Shown: positions 1-8,427, counted from the stretch's first letter. The stretch is 26,032 bases of DNA from Colwellia_A sp041890515 (GCA_041890515.1 JASDWX010000034.1:1-26032); one strand, 5' to 3'. Notes: a model not told the origin generated them from the letters alone. A program made the numbers and translations.

Positions 1-572
1 GTCCTAAACTGAGTGATAAGAATGAACAAGCATTGCCAAGTTACCTATGGAAAGACCAAGGTTGGCCTATTGAAACTAAGGCTGATCATGAAATGTTCTC
101 GGTGTATTTCAAGATGGATAACGGCAGTGGCCGTTTCAGAGTTATCTCTACTGAGGGGAATGTTGCGGCAAAATCAATATTTAGCAGTTGGTTTAGTCCT
201 TATAGTGATCTAAGCACAGGTACAGTTACGAATAAAAGTACCGGTGGTACTGACCATGAGTCTTTTGATGATGTTGGCTTACCCGGTTTCCAGTTTATTC
301 AAGACAAGTTAGATTATGGCTCTCGTTTACATCATACCCACATTGATTCGATTGACCATGTCGTAGAAGCTGATTTAAAACAAGCTTCAGTTATTCTTGC
401 GGGTTTTCTATATAGAGCGGCAATGGCTGACGAACGTATGCCTCGTAAACCTATGCCACGAGATATTTCATCATTGCAAAAACAACAAATGCAAATGAAG
501 TCAGATAAAGCACGCAAAAAACGTGACAAAGATGGCAACCGTAAGCTAGAAGTTAACTCAGTTAAAAATTAG
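1..572 (+). CDS. M28-family metallopeptidase, C-terminal part
   Basis: The reading frame is open from base 3, so the gene begins upstream of the window and only about 190 C-terminal residues are visible. The stretch with TGGTDHESF, GLPGFQFIQD and then LHHTHIDSIDH is typical of the end of zinc-dependent M28 aminopeptidases/carboxypeptidases. In that family the last zinc ligand is a His in an H-T-x-x-D context, which matches the HTHID here. Family members are usually exported and trim peptides in the periplasm or outside the cell; the signal peptide and the other zinc ligands would lie outside the window, so export is an inference. The C-terminus is a charged tail rich in Lys, Arg and Gln (about residues 145-185 of the visible part), probably disordered. 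A hairpin follows the stop codon. The family call is firm; the substrate is unknown. Confidence 0.85.
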   Translation, partial: PKLSDKNEQALPSYLWKDQGWPIETKADHEMFSVYFKMDNGSGRFRVISTEGNVAAKSIFSSWFSPYSDLSTGTVTNKSTGGTDHESFDDVGLPGFQFIQDKLDYGSRLHHTHIDSIDHVVEADLKQASVILAGFLYRAAMADERMPRKPMPRDISSLQKQQMQMKSDKARKKRDKDGNRKLEVNSVKN

Positions 573-596
573 TTTTTAATTTTAGATCCATAAAAT

Positions 597-619
597 AAGC
601 ACTTAATTATTAAGTGCTT
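597..619 (+). terminator. Hairpin terminator after the peptidase gene
   Basis: A perfect inverted repeat with 10-bp arms (AAGCACTTAA / TTAAGTGCTT) and a 3-base loop starts 24 bases after the peptidase stop codon and is followed by a T-rich but interrupted tail. It lies between the peptidase gene and the convergent chemoreceptor remnant, so it could work in both directions. The weak U-tract lowers certainty. Confidence 0.55.
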
Positions 620-657
620 TAGTTTAGTCAACAAAACATATACCCATTATATTAAGT

Positions 658-1989
658 TTAAATTTTAAATGCTGTAGATATATCTGGTAGTGTCGTCGCT
701 AAACTAGCTATTTCTTTCGCTAGTTCTTCAATAGAACGGTAAGATTTTTGAATGATATTTAAGCCATTTTGATCTTGTTTGTTAGTGTTTTTTGCTGAAT
801 CTGCGTTAAGTTGTGTATTGTTAGCGACTTCTTTAATGGTCGCTGATAATTCTTCAATAGCGGTGGCAATTAAGCCAATTTCTTCCTGTTGGGTAAGCAT
901 TGATTGAAAATTATGTTCACAGGTTTGTAAAGTTTCTTGTGCTGAAGTCGATAAAGTAGTGCTTGATGCTGATATCTCATGCATTGCACCGGAAAACTTA
1001 TCTAACATTAAGTTTAAAGCAAGAGCGATTTGTCCTATTTCACTTTTACAAACATGGCTGGCTCTTATAGTAAGGTCGTTGCCATAGTGAACTTTATTTA
1101 TCACAAAAATTAAATTTTCTACCTGCATAGCAAGTTCTTTAATAATATAAAAACTTAATAATAATGATAAAATAATTAGCCCGGAGGATACAACACTGTT
1201 TAATAGCATAGAAGCAAATGAACTATCATTTTTATGTTCAACTAGGCTGAGTGAACTATTGCTTATTCTTTACTCTATTTTTTTAAACAGTCCAATACGT
1301 TTGGTTGATTGCTCAAACCAATAAATTGCTTCAATACCAAAGTTACCGTCAATTGATTTTTCTAAAGCTACTTTTCTTAACCTTAATACTTCAGTCACCG
1401 CAGGATTAGTTAATTGTTGGTGATAAAAGTTTTTATTATCAGCATTTGCGAAAGCAGTAAAGTTTGACATATAGGTGTTTTTTTCAGACACAAGCTTTAT
1501 AAATTTCACCAACATGCCTTCAGGAAATTTATCTTAAATAAAGGTATTATTTAATACTGCACGCTCGATACCAGCACGCTCTTTCCCTTGAATAAAATTA
1601 TAGTAGGCAACAATCTATTTTGATACAGCTGCATCAGTACTGATTTCAGAAAGTAGGGTTGAAATACTTAATAATAATTTATTGGTCTCAGTATAATAAC
1701 TAATTGCTTTTCCTACTGAAATTGATTGTTCATCAACTTGATTTCTTATGTTTTGCAGTTGGCTGAGTTGCTGGTTAATTTTAGAGTTAAGTGCGGTTAT
1801 TGTGGTTTTGTCAAATTGATTAATACGCCAGTAATCAATTCTGATGTTGTTTTGTTTCTCTACCACTTGTCTTTGACCACTAAGCTTGTTCGTAAACGTT
1901 GTCCCCTTATTTCCATAAAATAAATGAAATGATTTGAAAACCAACAAGTAAATAATATTTAATTGATTATAAAAATCGTATGGATGCAT
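658..1989 (-). pseudogene. Decayed NIT-domain methyl-accepting chemotaxis protein
   Basis: Three open segments in one reading frame (1989-1618, 1614-1273 and 1269-661, minus strand) together make a chemoreceptor. The first two form a NIT (nitrate/nitrite-sensing) domain, with GNKGTTF..LSGQRQ early, then FIQGKERAGIERAVL and KFPEGMLVKFIKLV, all typical of NIT. The third has a membrane segment (about 1209-1140), a HAMP-like region (SEIGQIALALNLMLDKF) and the start of the methyl-accepting coiled coil (EELSATIKEVANNTQLNADSA). In-frame stops interrupt it at 1615-1617 (TAG), 1534-1536 (TAA) and 1270-1272 (TAA). The C-terminus stops before the conserved hairpin tip that binds CheA/CheW, and the first transmembrane segment expected before NIT is not recognisable upstream of the ATG at 1989. 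The gene is therefore non-functional, broken at both ends and by nonsense changes, while the frame has been kept without indels over 1.3 kb, which suggests fairly recent loss. Confidence 0.85.
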
Positions 1990-2118
1990 TTTGATAATAA
2001 TTATAATGCAGGGGGTAAAATATGACTCTATGTTTTCAATACAGTGATATTAACATTTTATGTTTTGCAGAAAGTGTAATGAGCTTACGACATCATAGGC
2101 TTTATATCACTGGTATCG

Positions 2119-2160
2119 TAGAGCTTAATCACGGATAAGTACGTTGATTATTAAGCTCTA
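2119..2160. repeat. Inverted repeat downstream of tryptophan dioxygenase
   Basis: TAGAGCTTAA (2119-2128) is matched by TTAAGCTCTA (2151-2160), giving a 10-bp perfect stem, with further TCA/TGA pairing inside. It lies 15 bases beyond the stop of the last gene of the kynurenine operon. No T-run follows on either strand, so it may be a processing or 3'-end-protecting hairpin or a weak terminator. Confidence 0.4.
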
Positions 2161-2174
2161 TCAATAGAATGGTG

Positions 2175-3038
2175 TTATAAATGTGTTCTAACCTCAAATA
2201 ATTCAGGAAAGAAACTCACATCTAATGCTTTTTTCAAAAATCCGACACCAGAAGAACCGCCTGTGCCTTTTTTATAGCCTATAATACGTTGCACGGTATA
2301 CATATGTTTAAAGCGCCATTGCTGAAATGAGTCTTCTATATCCACAAGTTTTTCCGCAAGTTCATAGAGTTCAAAATACTTATCAGGTTGTTGATATACC
2401 ACTAGCCATGCTTTAACGACACTTTCATTACTTTGATAAGCTTGAGTGACATCTCTATTAAGTACGCAATCATCAATGCTAAACCCAGCTTTTACTAATG
2501 CAGTAATCACTTCGTCGTATAAGCTTGGGCTATTAAGCAATAATGCTAATTCTTGGTGAGCATCACTTTTTTGCGGGTGAACTTTCAACATGTCACTATT
2601 TTTATTGCCCAGAAGAAATTCTAGTTTTCGATAACCATGTGATTGAAAACCAGAAGAACGCCCTAAATCGTCACGAAATTTTAAGTAATCGCTCGGGGTA
2701 AGTGTCGATAAAATATTCCACGATTGCGTGAGCTGTATGAATATTTGTTTTACGCGAGCGATAACCTTAAACGCTGGGCCAAAATCATTTTCACGTAAAC
2801 ATTGCACGGCTTTTTCGAGTTCATGCCCAGCAAGTTTTAGCCAAAGCTCACTACTTTGATGAATGACTATAAAGAGCATTTCATCATGCTCTTTTGATAA
2901 GGGTTGCTGTGCAGATAATACTTGGTCTAGTTTTAAGTAATCACCATATGACATATCATTATTAAAATCGGTATGGATATCTTGTTCTAGCTCACGTTTG
3001 TTTGGATCACCACTAAAAGGACAGCCTGAATTAGACAT
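2175..3038 (-). CDS. kynA: Tryptophan 2,3-dioxygenase
   Basis: A haem enzyme of the cytosol that opens the indole ring of L-tryptophan to N-formylkynurenine, the first step of the pathway encoded by this operon. The 287-residue protein carries the family signatures: HDEMLFIVIHQSSELWLKL (about residues 51-69) with the distal active-site His at 60, and near the C-terminus FKHMYTVQRIIGYKKGTGGSSG, which includes the proximal haem-ligand His and the GTGGSSG loop. The frame is open further upstream to 3074, but the ATG at 3038 is preferred: it has an AAGGGA Shine-Dalgarno sequence 7 bases upstream, and the protein then begins MSNSGCPFSG. With this start it overlaps the end of the kynurenine monooxygenase gene by 8 bases, consistent with translational coupling. 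It is the last gene of the operon although it catalyses the first step. Confidence 0.96.
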   Translation of the reverse strand: MSNSGCPFSGDPNKRELEQDIHTDFNNDMSYGDYLKLDQVLSAQQPLSKEHDEMLFIVIHQSSELWLKLAGHELEKAVQCLRENDFGPAFKVIARVKQIFIQLTQSWNILSTLTPSDYLKFRDDLGRSSGFQSHGYRKLEFLLGNKNSDMLKVHPQKSDAHQELALLLNSPSLYDEVITALVKAGFSIDDCVLNRDVTQAYQSNESVVKAWLVVYQQPDKYFELYELAEKLVDIEDSFQQWRFKHMYTVQRIIGYKKGTGGSSGVGFLKKALDVSFFPELFEVRTHL

Positions 3039-4467
3039 GGGTATTTCCCTTGTTTTTATCTTGTGCACAGACAAGTTGTCGAAGTTTTTGGTAAATAAAG
3101 TCGTCTTCCCAGCATGTATTTATGTTGGGGATTTTCATTATTTCAGTCATAATTAATTTTTGCTGATCACCGATTGCTAATGCTTGCGAATAAGGCAAGT
3201 GTGGGCAAAAGGTCACCATAGAATAAAGTGGCACCCAAAGCTCAGGATGAAGCTGATGAAATTTAGCTTCAATTTTTTTCTGTAATAGAAAATTACTTTC
3301 ACCAGAGAGCTCACTCATTTCAACAAAATTACGCTGAGCTAATTCAGTAATAGCATCAGCATTTATTTTTCGCTGTTTTTGATAAGCAGGAAAAATATCG
3401 GACCATTGACCTTTATATTGATCAATAATTTCACCAAGCTCCCGGCAATCTTCAAAACCACAGTTCATGCCTTGACCGTAATAAGGCACCATTGCATGAG
3501 CAGCATCACCAATTAATGCGACTTTATTGTTGATCACCCAAGGGTCTACTTTAACCAAAAATAGTGGGCTAGCTTTCTTTGACATAAAGTCGTCGATGGG
3601 GTTTGCTAATATCGGCATTGCATCAGCAAAGTTTTCGTTGAAAAATTTAATGACATGACTTCTTTCTGTTAAGTTGCAAAAGGAATGTTCCCCTTCATGT
3701 TTACTTTCATAATTCATAAATAATGTACAAGTGAACGAACCATCAGGATTGGGTAAAGCGATAAGCATAAAATCTTTTCTTGGCCAAATATGTAGGGCTT
3801 CTTTTTCCATTTTAAAGCGCGCATCCCCTGTTTCGTTTTCGTTTGCTGGAATCGTTAATTCGATATAAGACTGAGGCATGAAAGATTGACTATAGCTAAA
3901 ACGCGGCGTTTCTTGGGCAAGGCGGCGCACTTTTGAAAATGCACCATCAGCACCAAAAATATAATCAGCGTCAATTTCAATATGACCTTTACTTTGTGCC
4001 ACATCAAAGCTGAAAGATGCGCAACCCGAAGTAAAATCAACATGGGTAAGTCGTTTTTCAAAATGTAACGCTACATTTACTTCTTTTTCAGCTAAATTGA
4101 GTAATTGTTCATTAATGCCAGCGCGAGATACCGACCAAATAGCTTGGTCGTCTTTTCCATAAGCTTGTTCTGTTATCGTTCCATCAACGCCATGCATAAC
4201 ACGTTTTTTCATAGGAAGCGCTTCTTTACGCACTTGTTCAGCAATGCCAACCGCTTCAAGTGCTAACCAACCACGGTCTGATAGAGCAATGTTAATCGAT
4301 TTTCCTTGGTATATATCATGCTGGCGAGAATCTGGGCGAGATTCAAATAAATTAATATTATAGCCTTTTCTAGCGAGTATTATTGCAAGCAGTGCGCCAA
4401 TAGGACCAGCTCCAGCTACAGTGATGTTAGTTTCATTGGCAGGTTTAGACATAACATTTACGCTCAT
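3031..4467 (-). CDS. kmo: Kynurenine 3-monooxygenase (FAD-dependent)
   Basis: A flavoprotein hydroxylase that converts L-kynurenine to 3-hydroxykynurenine with NADPH and O2. The 478 residues contain the Rossmann FAD motif GAGPIG at 19-24, the aromatic hydroxylase DG motif (FGADGAFSKVRR) and the GD motif followed by the KMO-typical stretch (LIGDAAHAMVPYYGQGMNCGFEDC). The start chosen is the ATG at 4467: it overlaps the kynureninase stop as ATGA and has an AGGAG Shine-Dalgarno sequence about 9 bases upstream, inside the end of the kynureninase gene. An ATG three codons earlier is possible but has no such spacing. The presence of KMO commits the pathway to 3-hydroxyanthranilate and not to anthranilate. 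Confidence 0.95.
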   Translation of the reverse strand: MSVNVMSKPANETNITVAGAGPIGALLAIILARKGYNINLFESRPDSRQHDIYQGKSINIALSDRGWLALEAVGIAEQVRKEALPMKKRVMHGVDGTITEQAYGKDDQAIWSVSRAGINEQLLNLAEKEVNVALHFEKRLTHVDFTSGCASFSFDVAQSKGHIEIDADYIFGADGAFSKVRRLAQETPRFSYSQSFMPQSYIELTIPANENETGDARFKMEKEALHIWPRKDFMLIALPNPDGSFTCTLFMNYESKHEGEHSFCNLTERSHVIKFFNENFADAMPILANPIDDFMSKKASPLFLVKVDPWVINNKVALIGDAAHAMVPYYGQGMNCGFEDCRELGEIIDQYKGQWSDIFPAYQKQRKINADAITELAQRNFVEMSELSGESNFLLQKKIEAKFHQLHPELWVPLYSMVTFCPHLPYSQALAIGDQQKLIMTEIMKIPNINTCWEDDFIYQKLRQLVCAQDKNKGNTHV

Positions 4468-5777
4468 TGTAAACACTCCTTTAAAAGTCGGACAAAGTGA
4501 TAAATATCTTGGAACTGATTATAAAGTGGCACAGGAGCAACACGAATAACATTGGGTTCACGCCAATCGGTGGTTACGCCATTTTCTTCTAATGCGTTAA
4601 ACATAGCTTTGCCATCAAGGCCTTTAACATTAATCATTAAAGATAACTGACAACCGCGTTCAGCTTCATTACTGGGGGTGATAATACGAATTTTATCACC
4701 GAGTTCACTGGTGATTAATTCGGTCATATATTGCGTGAGCTTTACTGATTTTTTGCGAAGCTCTCTGATCCCGCCTGCCATTTTTATGGTATCAAGTGAC
4801 CCGCGAATAGCCGCTAATGATAATACGGGAGGGTTTGATAATTGCCAACCTTCAGCAGTAGCAATAGGCTTAAAATTATTTTCCATTTTAAATCGGGTTG
4901 ACTTGTCGTGTCCCCACCATCCAGCAAAGCGGTTCACTTTTGTTTCACTGTTTGAATTAGTGCTATGGGTTTCATGAATAAAACAACCAGCAACAGAGCC
5001 GGCACCACTGTTCAAATATTTATAGCTACACCAACATGCAAAGTCAACTTGCCAATTATGCAATTCCATTTCGATATTACCCACGGCATGAGCAAGGTCA
5101 AAACCGACTATACTACCTTTAGCATGGGCTTTTTCGGTGATGGTTTTCATATCAAGCACTTGGCCAGTGTAGTACTGAACGCCGGGTAATAATATCAGTG
5201 CTATTTCATCGCCTTGTTGTTCAATCATTTGGTATAAATCATGATGATTTAAAAGCGCTTCGCCTGCTTTTGGTGTCCACAGCAGCATATTATCATTAAC
5301 ATCTTGTTTGTGATGTTTAAGTTGTGATTCTACGGCGTAATGATCAGAAGGAAATGCGTGATCTTCAATCAGTATTTTTGTGCGTTTACCTTGTGGCTGA
5401 TAAAAACTTACCATCATGAAATGCAAATTAGCGGTTAACGAATTCATCATGATGACTTCTTTATTATTTCCACCCACTAATAATGCTGATTGCTCGGTTA
5501 AAAATTCATGATAGGGCATCCAAGGGAAGTCACCTTCAAAATGACCTTTCACACCACGCTGTCCCCATGAATCGAGTAATTCTATGACGTACTCTCGGGC
5601 AAGTTTCGGCTGTAAACCAAGAGAATTTCCGGTGAAGTAGTATTCATCTTCACCGTTCGCTTGTTTAGGAATGGCAAATTGGTCGCGTATTTTGGCTAAT
5701 GGATCATTAAGATCTAGGTCTTGGGCGTATGCCAATGTTTTTTTATTATTTTTTATTATTTTATTAGTAATAGTCAT
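4464..5777 (-). CDS. kynU: Kynureninase
   Basis: A PLP enzyme that cleaves (3-hydroxy)kynurenine to (3-hydroxy)anthranilate and alanine. The 437-residue length fits the family. Visible features are YFTGNSLGLQP near residue 47, the cofactor-contacting Asp in FDLAHAVGN (about 226-234) and the PLP Schiff-base Lys in CWCSYKYLNSGAGS (Lys253). The C-terminal part has VTTDWREPNVIRVAPVPLYNQF, which is strongly kynureninase-like. The gene starts 3 bases after the stop of the formamidase-like gene and its stop overlaps the kmo start (ATGA), so it sits inside a coupled operon. With kmo next to it, the physiological substrate is most likely 3-hydroxykynurenine. The ribosome binding site is weak, as expected where translation continues from the upstream gene. 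Confidence 0.96.
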   Translation of the reverse strand: MTITNKIIKNNKKTLAYAQDLDLNDPLAKIRDQFAIPKQANGEDEYYFTGNSLGLQPKLAREYVIELLDSWGQRGVKGHFEGDFPWMPYHEFLTEQSALLVGGNNKEVIMMNSLTANLHFMMVSFYQPQGKRTKILIEDHAFPSDHYAVESQLKHHKQDVNDNMLLWTPKAGEALLNHHDLYQMIEQQGDEIALILLPGVQYYTGQVLDMKTITEKAHAKGSIVGFDLAHAVGNIEMELHNWQVDFACWCSYKYLNSGAGSVAGCFIHETHSTNSNSETKVNRFAGWWGHDKSTRFKMENNFKPIATAEGWQLSNPPVLSLAAIRGSLDTIKMAGGIRELRKKSVKLTQYMTELITSELGDKIRIITPSNEAERGCQLSLMINVKGLDGKAMFNALEENGVTTDWREPNVIRVAPVPLYNQFQDIYHFVRLLKECLQ

Positions 5778-5780
5778 AAA

Positions 5781-6716
5781 TTATTTACTCATTTCTTTAG
5801 CTGTAAATTCTTTTATTGAAAATAGGATGGGGCGACTTGGTGCTGCATCATTATGAAATGCAGGTGTTTGAATATTGATAAAATAAAAGTCATCAGGGAT
5901 TTCATCATCAATAAACGCCATTTCGGTAATTGTCTTATTCACTAAGCTATTTTCGTTAATTTGATGACTGCCTTCCTCAACGTGCCAAAATAGATGATGA
6001 CAAGTCATTAAACCTTCATCATGTAAGCGGTCAATTGATGGCAGATCAACTACGAGGTGTTCAACACCACGTTCATTTAAATATAAAATGGCTTCACGAC
6101 TGAAAAAGGCAGGTTGATTCTCACTATTATAAAATTGTTGTTGTTTGCTGGTGCTATTTGGCAAACTTCGAATAACTAAAGCTTGTAGTTGCTCATTGTT
6201 ATAAGAAGCAAGTGCATGTTTAAGTGCTGATTGGCTGATAATTAAATCATGTTTATAAAATTCAGGGCTATAATTTTCAGCTGCTGTTATTGCTAACTCG
6301 GGTGTTATTGAAATTACAGCACAGGGCATCAACGCAGGTAAGTTAAGTTGTGCTAACGTTAGGACGCCATTTTTATTCTTTTCAGCTTTTTCTTGATTGT
6401 CGCCCACCGAAAAATCACAAATATGTGCGATAGACTCAGTATGCGTACCGTTGCAATGCGGATTAATCGTTAATTCATTTACATTACAACTGCCACCTTG
6501 TTTGGTATCACCAATAAAACCACCTGCTTGCATTGGGGTGGCTAACGCTGCATTGGCAGAAAAGTGATTGGGCTGTTGCCTTGGTTGATTAAAGTTAACA
6601 GGAATAGCCAATGACCATGAGCTTGCCATATTTACTTGATAGCTAGCACGTTGAAGTTCTATGGTTATTTTTATCGTGCTACTGCTAACGTTAGCTTTAG
6701 TGTTGCTCAAGCTCAT
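5781..6716 (-). CDS. Cyclase-family hydrolase, probable N-formylkynurenine formamidase
   Basis: The 311-residue protein belongs to the cyclase/KynB-type metal hydrolase family. It has a metal-site stretch HCNGTHTESIAH (residues 87-98; His87, His92, Glu94 and His98 are the likely ligands) and later the family pattern GVEHLVVDLPSIDR...HHLFW. In classical KynB the motif is HxGTHxDxPxH and the enzyme is about 210 residues; here Glu replaces Asp, one residue is inserted before GTH, and the protein is about 100 residues longer. No other formamidase is present although the pathway needs one between tryptophan dioxygenase and the kynurenine enzymes, so that role is inferred from position. The start at 6716 is chosen because it overlaps the ACMS decarboxylase stop as ATGA; the frame is also open upstream to 6746. 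The family is firm, the exact reaction less so. Confidence 0.75.
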   Translation of the reverse strand: MSLSNTKANVSSSTIKITIELQRASYQVNMASSWSLAIPVNFNQPRQQPNHFSANAALATPMQAGGFIGDTKQGGSCNVNELTINPHCNGTHTESIAHICDFSVGDNQEKAEKNKNGVLTLAQLNLPALMPCAVISITPELAITAAENYSPEFYKHDLIISQSALKHALASYNNEQLQALVIRSLPNSTSKQQQFYNSENQPAFFSREAILYLNERGVEHLVVDLPSIDRLHDEGLMTCHHLFWHVEEGSHQINENSLVNKTITEMAFIDDEIPDDFYFINIQTPAFHNDAAPSRPILFSIKEFTAKEMSK

Positions 6717-7720
6717 AAGAACTGCTCTTTGGATAACCCTAGCCATTTAAGCGCTGAACCATGCAGTAACTTTTCTTTAATATCATCAGAAAATTGACTA
6801 TTCTCTATCAGCTTTCCAGGTGCTAATTCACCCAATGGAAAGGGGTAATCAGTACCTAAGGCAATATTGTCTGGCCCCATCAAATCGACTAAATATTTCA
6901 GCGCTAATTCATCATGAACTAATGAATCAAGGTAAATCTGTGGCAGAAAATCGCGAGGATTAATCGGGCAGTCAACCGCGCATAAGTCAGGACGAACATT
7001 AAAACCGTGTTCAATACGACCAATAGTCGATGGAAACGAACCACCACCATGCGCAAAGGCTATTTTTAGTTTAGGTAAACGTTGTAGTACGCCGCCAAAG
7101 ATCATCGAGCATATCGCTAAACTTGACTCTGCTGGCATACCAACGAGCCATGGTAGCCAATACTTAGGCATTTTTTCTTTCGCCATCATGTCCCATGGAT
7201 GAACAAAAACAGCTGCACCTAAATCTTGTGCGGCTTCAAAAATGGGGAATAACTCTTTTTGGTCTAAGTTCCATTCATTAATATGAGAACCAATTTGAAT
7301 GCCCGCTAAACCAATTTTCATACAGCGTTCAAGTTCTTTTATTGCAAGGTCCGGCGATTGCATCGGTAGGGTGCCTAAACCGACAAAACGCTTCGGGTGA
7401 TCGTTAACAATACCGGCAATGTGATCATTCAAATACATCGATAAATCTAAAGTATCTTTAGGCTTTGCCCAGTAATTGAACATCACCGGTACGGTTGAAA
7501 GCACTTGTACATCTACATGATGCTTTTGACAGTCGTCAAGGCGAACTCTGGGATCCCAGCAATTGTGATCTATTTCACGAAAAAACTTCTCATCTACCAT
7601 CATTCGCGCACAACCACATTTATGATGGTCTAAACTAACAAACCCCCCGTAACCGTATTTTTCACGTAAGTTCGGCCACGTTTTAGGAAGAATGTGCGTG
7701 TGAATATCTATTTTTAACAT
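6713..7720 (-). CDS. nbaD: 2-amino-3-carboxymuconate-6-semialdehyde decarboxylase
   Basis: A zinc amidohydrolase-superfamily decarboxylase (ACMSD) that turns the unstable ring-cleavage product of 3-hydroxyanthranilate into 2-aminomuconate semialdehyde, diverting it from spontaneous quinolinate formation. The metal and catalytic residues can be placed: His7 and His9 (DIHTHILP), His174 (FVHPWDMM), His224 (AFAHGGGSFP) and Asp291 (GTDYPFPLG). They match the positions known for the Pseudomonas enzyme within a few residues, and the length of 335 is normal. The conserved Arg region is present as DPRVRLDD. The gene lies between the dioxygenase and the formamidase-like gene; a possible small ORF ends 7 bases inside its start, and a GAGG-containing Shine-Dalgarno sequence lies about 9 bases upstream. 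Confidence 0.95.
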   Translation of the reverse strand: MLKIDIHTHILPKTWPNLREKYGYGGFVSLDHHKCGCARMMVDEKFFREIDHNCWDPRVRLDDCQKHHVDVQVLSTVPVMFNYWAKPKDTLDLSMYLNDHIAGIVNDHPKRFVGLGTLPMQSPDLAIKELERCMKIGLAGIQIGSHINEWNLDQKELFPIFEAAQDLGAAVFVHPWDMMAKEKMPKYWLPWLVGMPAESSLAICSMIFGGVLQRLPKLKIAFAHGGGSFPSTIGRIEHGFNVRPDLCAVDCPINPRDFLPQIYLDSLVHDELALKYLVDLMGPDNIALGTDYPFPLGELAPGKLIENSQFSDDIKEKLLHGSALKWLGLSKEQFL

Positions 7721-7863
7721 TTCGTTGTTTCCTCTTTGCTATTTTGCTTAACTTCAGTGTTAAAAATACTCACGTACACTTGTACGCTCCGTATTTTTTC
7801 CTTGAATTTAAACAAAATAGCTTTGAGTAACTCATCGAAAAACTGTGGGAATATATTACTCAT
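7714..7863 (-). CDS. Candidate 49-residue small protein in the kynurenine operon
   Basis: A small open frame fills the only sizeable gap in the operon. Its ATG (7863) lies 4 bases after the dioxygenase stop, with an AAGGGG Shine-Dalgarno sequence 6 bases before the ATG, and its TAA overlaps the start of the ACMS decarboxylase gene by 7 bases. The translation begins MSNIFPQFFDELLKAIL and is amphipathic at first, then basic and polar (KFKEKIRS), ending in EETTKC. No signal peptide or known domain is recognised. The tight spacing on both sides and the good Shine-Dalgarno sequence are the arguments for translation. Against it, 150 bases can stay open by chance in AT-rich DNA, and the segment could simply be a spacer with a short hairpin (CGTAC-AAGT-GTACG). 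No function is proposed. Confidence 0.4.
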   Translation of the reverse strand: MSNIFPQFFDELLKAILFKFKEKIRSVQVYVSIFNTEVKQNSKEETTKC

Positions 7864-7867
7864 TAAC

Positions 7868-8425
7868 TTACCCCTTGGTCACTGTTATGCAGCATTTCAG
7901 ACATGTGCAGTTAACGGGGGTGTCGTAAAAACGAGTGAATACTTTAGGTAAGTCTGTTTCTATATTGTCGAGACAAAAAGCTTCTGTGTAGAGTTGGCTT
8001 TTACAGTCTGGACAAAACCAATAAAGTGCATCCTCTTGTTTGTTTGCCCGCTTTTGTTCAACCACTAAGCCCACGCTATTTTCAAAACGTTGTGGCGAGT
8101 GCAACATTTTTGGCGGAAGTAAGAATATCTCACCGGCTTTAATTTTTATATCATGAAAGTTTTCAGGATCATGATGATCATTGTTTTCAACCGAACCATC
8201 AATGACTGAAAGTACCATTTCGCCTTCAATTTGATAAAACAATTCAGGGGTTTCGTTATAGTGATAATCAGTACGATTATTAGGACCGCCTACGATCATG
8301 ACAATAAAGTTGTCCTGTTCAAAAATTTGTTTATTACAAACAGGAGGTTTTAGTAAATGTCGATGCTCATCAATCCAAGCATGTAAATTAAAAGGCATGG
8401 CGATGCTATTTTTCAACGTTGACAT
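7868..8425 (-). CDS. nbaC: 3-hydroxyanthranilate 3,4-dioxygenase
   Basis: A non-haem Fe(II) cupin enzyme that opens the ring of 3-hydroxyanthranilate to 2-amino-3-carboxymuconate semialdehyde. In 185 residues it shows the cupin iron ligands His55 and Glu61 (DYHYNETPELFYQ) and His109 (LLPPKMLHSPQRF). At the C-terminus two Cys pairs (FCPDCKSQL and CTCLKCC) form the rubredoxin-like second iron site found in bacterial members. Residues about 79-92 are an extra acidic, His-rich loop that makes the protein slightly longer than most bacterial homologues (about 175 residues). The gene begins 2 bases after the deaminase stop, so the two are cotranscribed. Confidence 0.94.
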   Translation of the reverse strand: MSTLKNSIAMPFNLHAWIDEHRHLLKPPVCNKQIFEQDNFIVMIVGGPNNRTDYHYNETPELFYQIEGEMVLSVIDGSVENNDHHDPENFHDIKIKAGEIFLLPPKMLHSPQRFENSVGLVVEQKRANKQEDALYWFCPDCKSQLYTEAFCLDNIETDLPKVFTRFYDTPVNCTCLKCCITVTKG

Positions 8426-8427
8426 GA

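Noticed and set aside
658..1989. Stop-codon readthrough or recoding in the chemoreceptor gene
   Set aside because: Three different stops, a missing signalling tip and a missing first membrane helix fit a pseudogene better; no recoding signal is visible.
4678..5189. Open frames antisense to kynureninase
   Set aside because: They mirror a well-conserved enzyme on the other strand and have no recognisable protein features.
7736..7951. Plus-strand ORF across the dioxygenase end and the small-ORF region
   Set aside because: It runs antisense over the conserved Cys-rich C-terminus of the dioxygenase and lacks a ribosome binding site; the minus-strand small ORF fits the context better.
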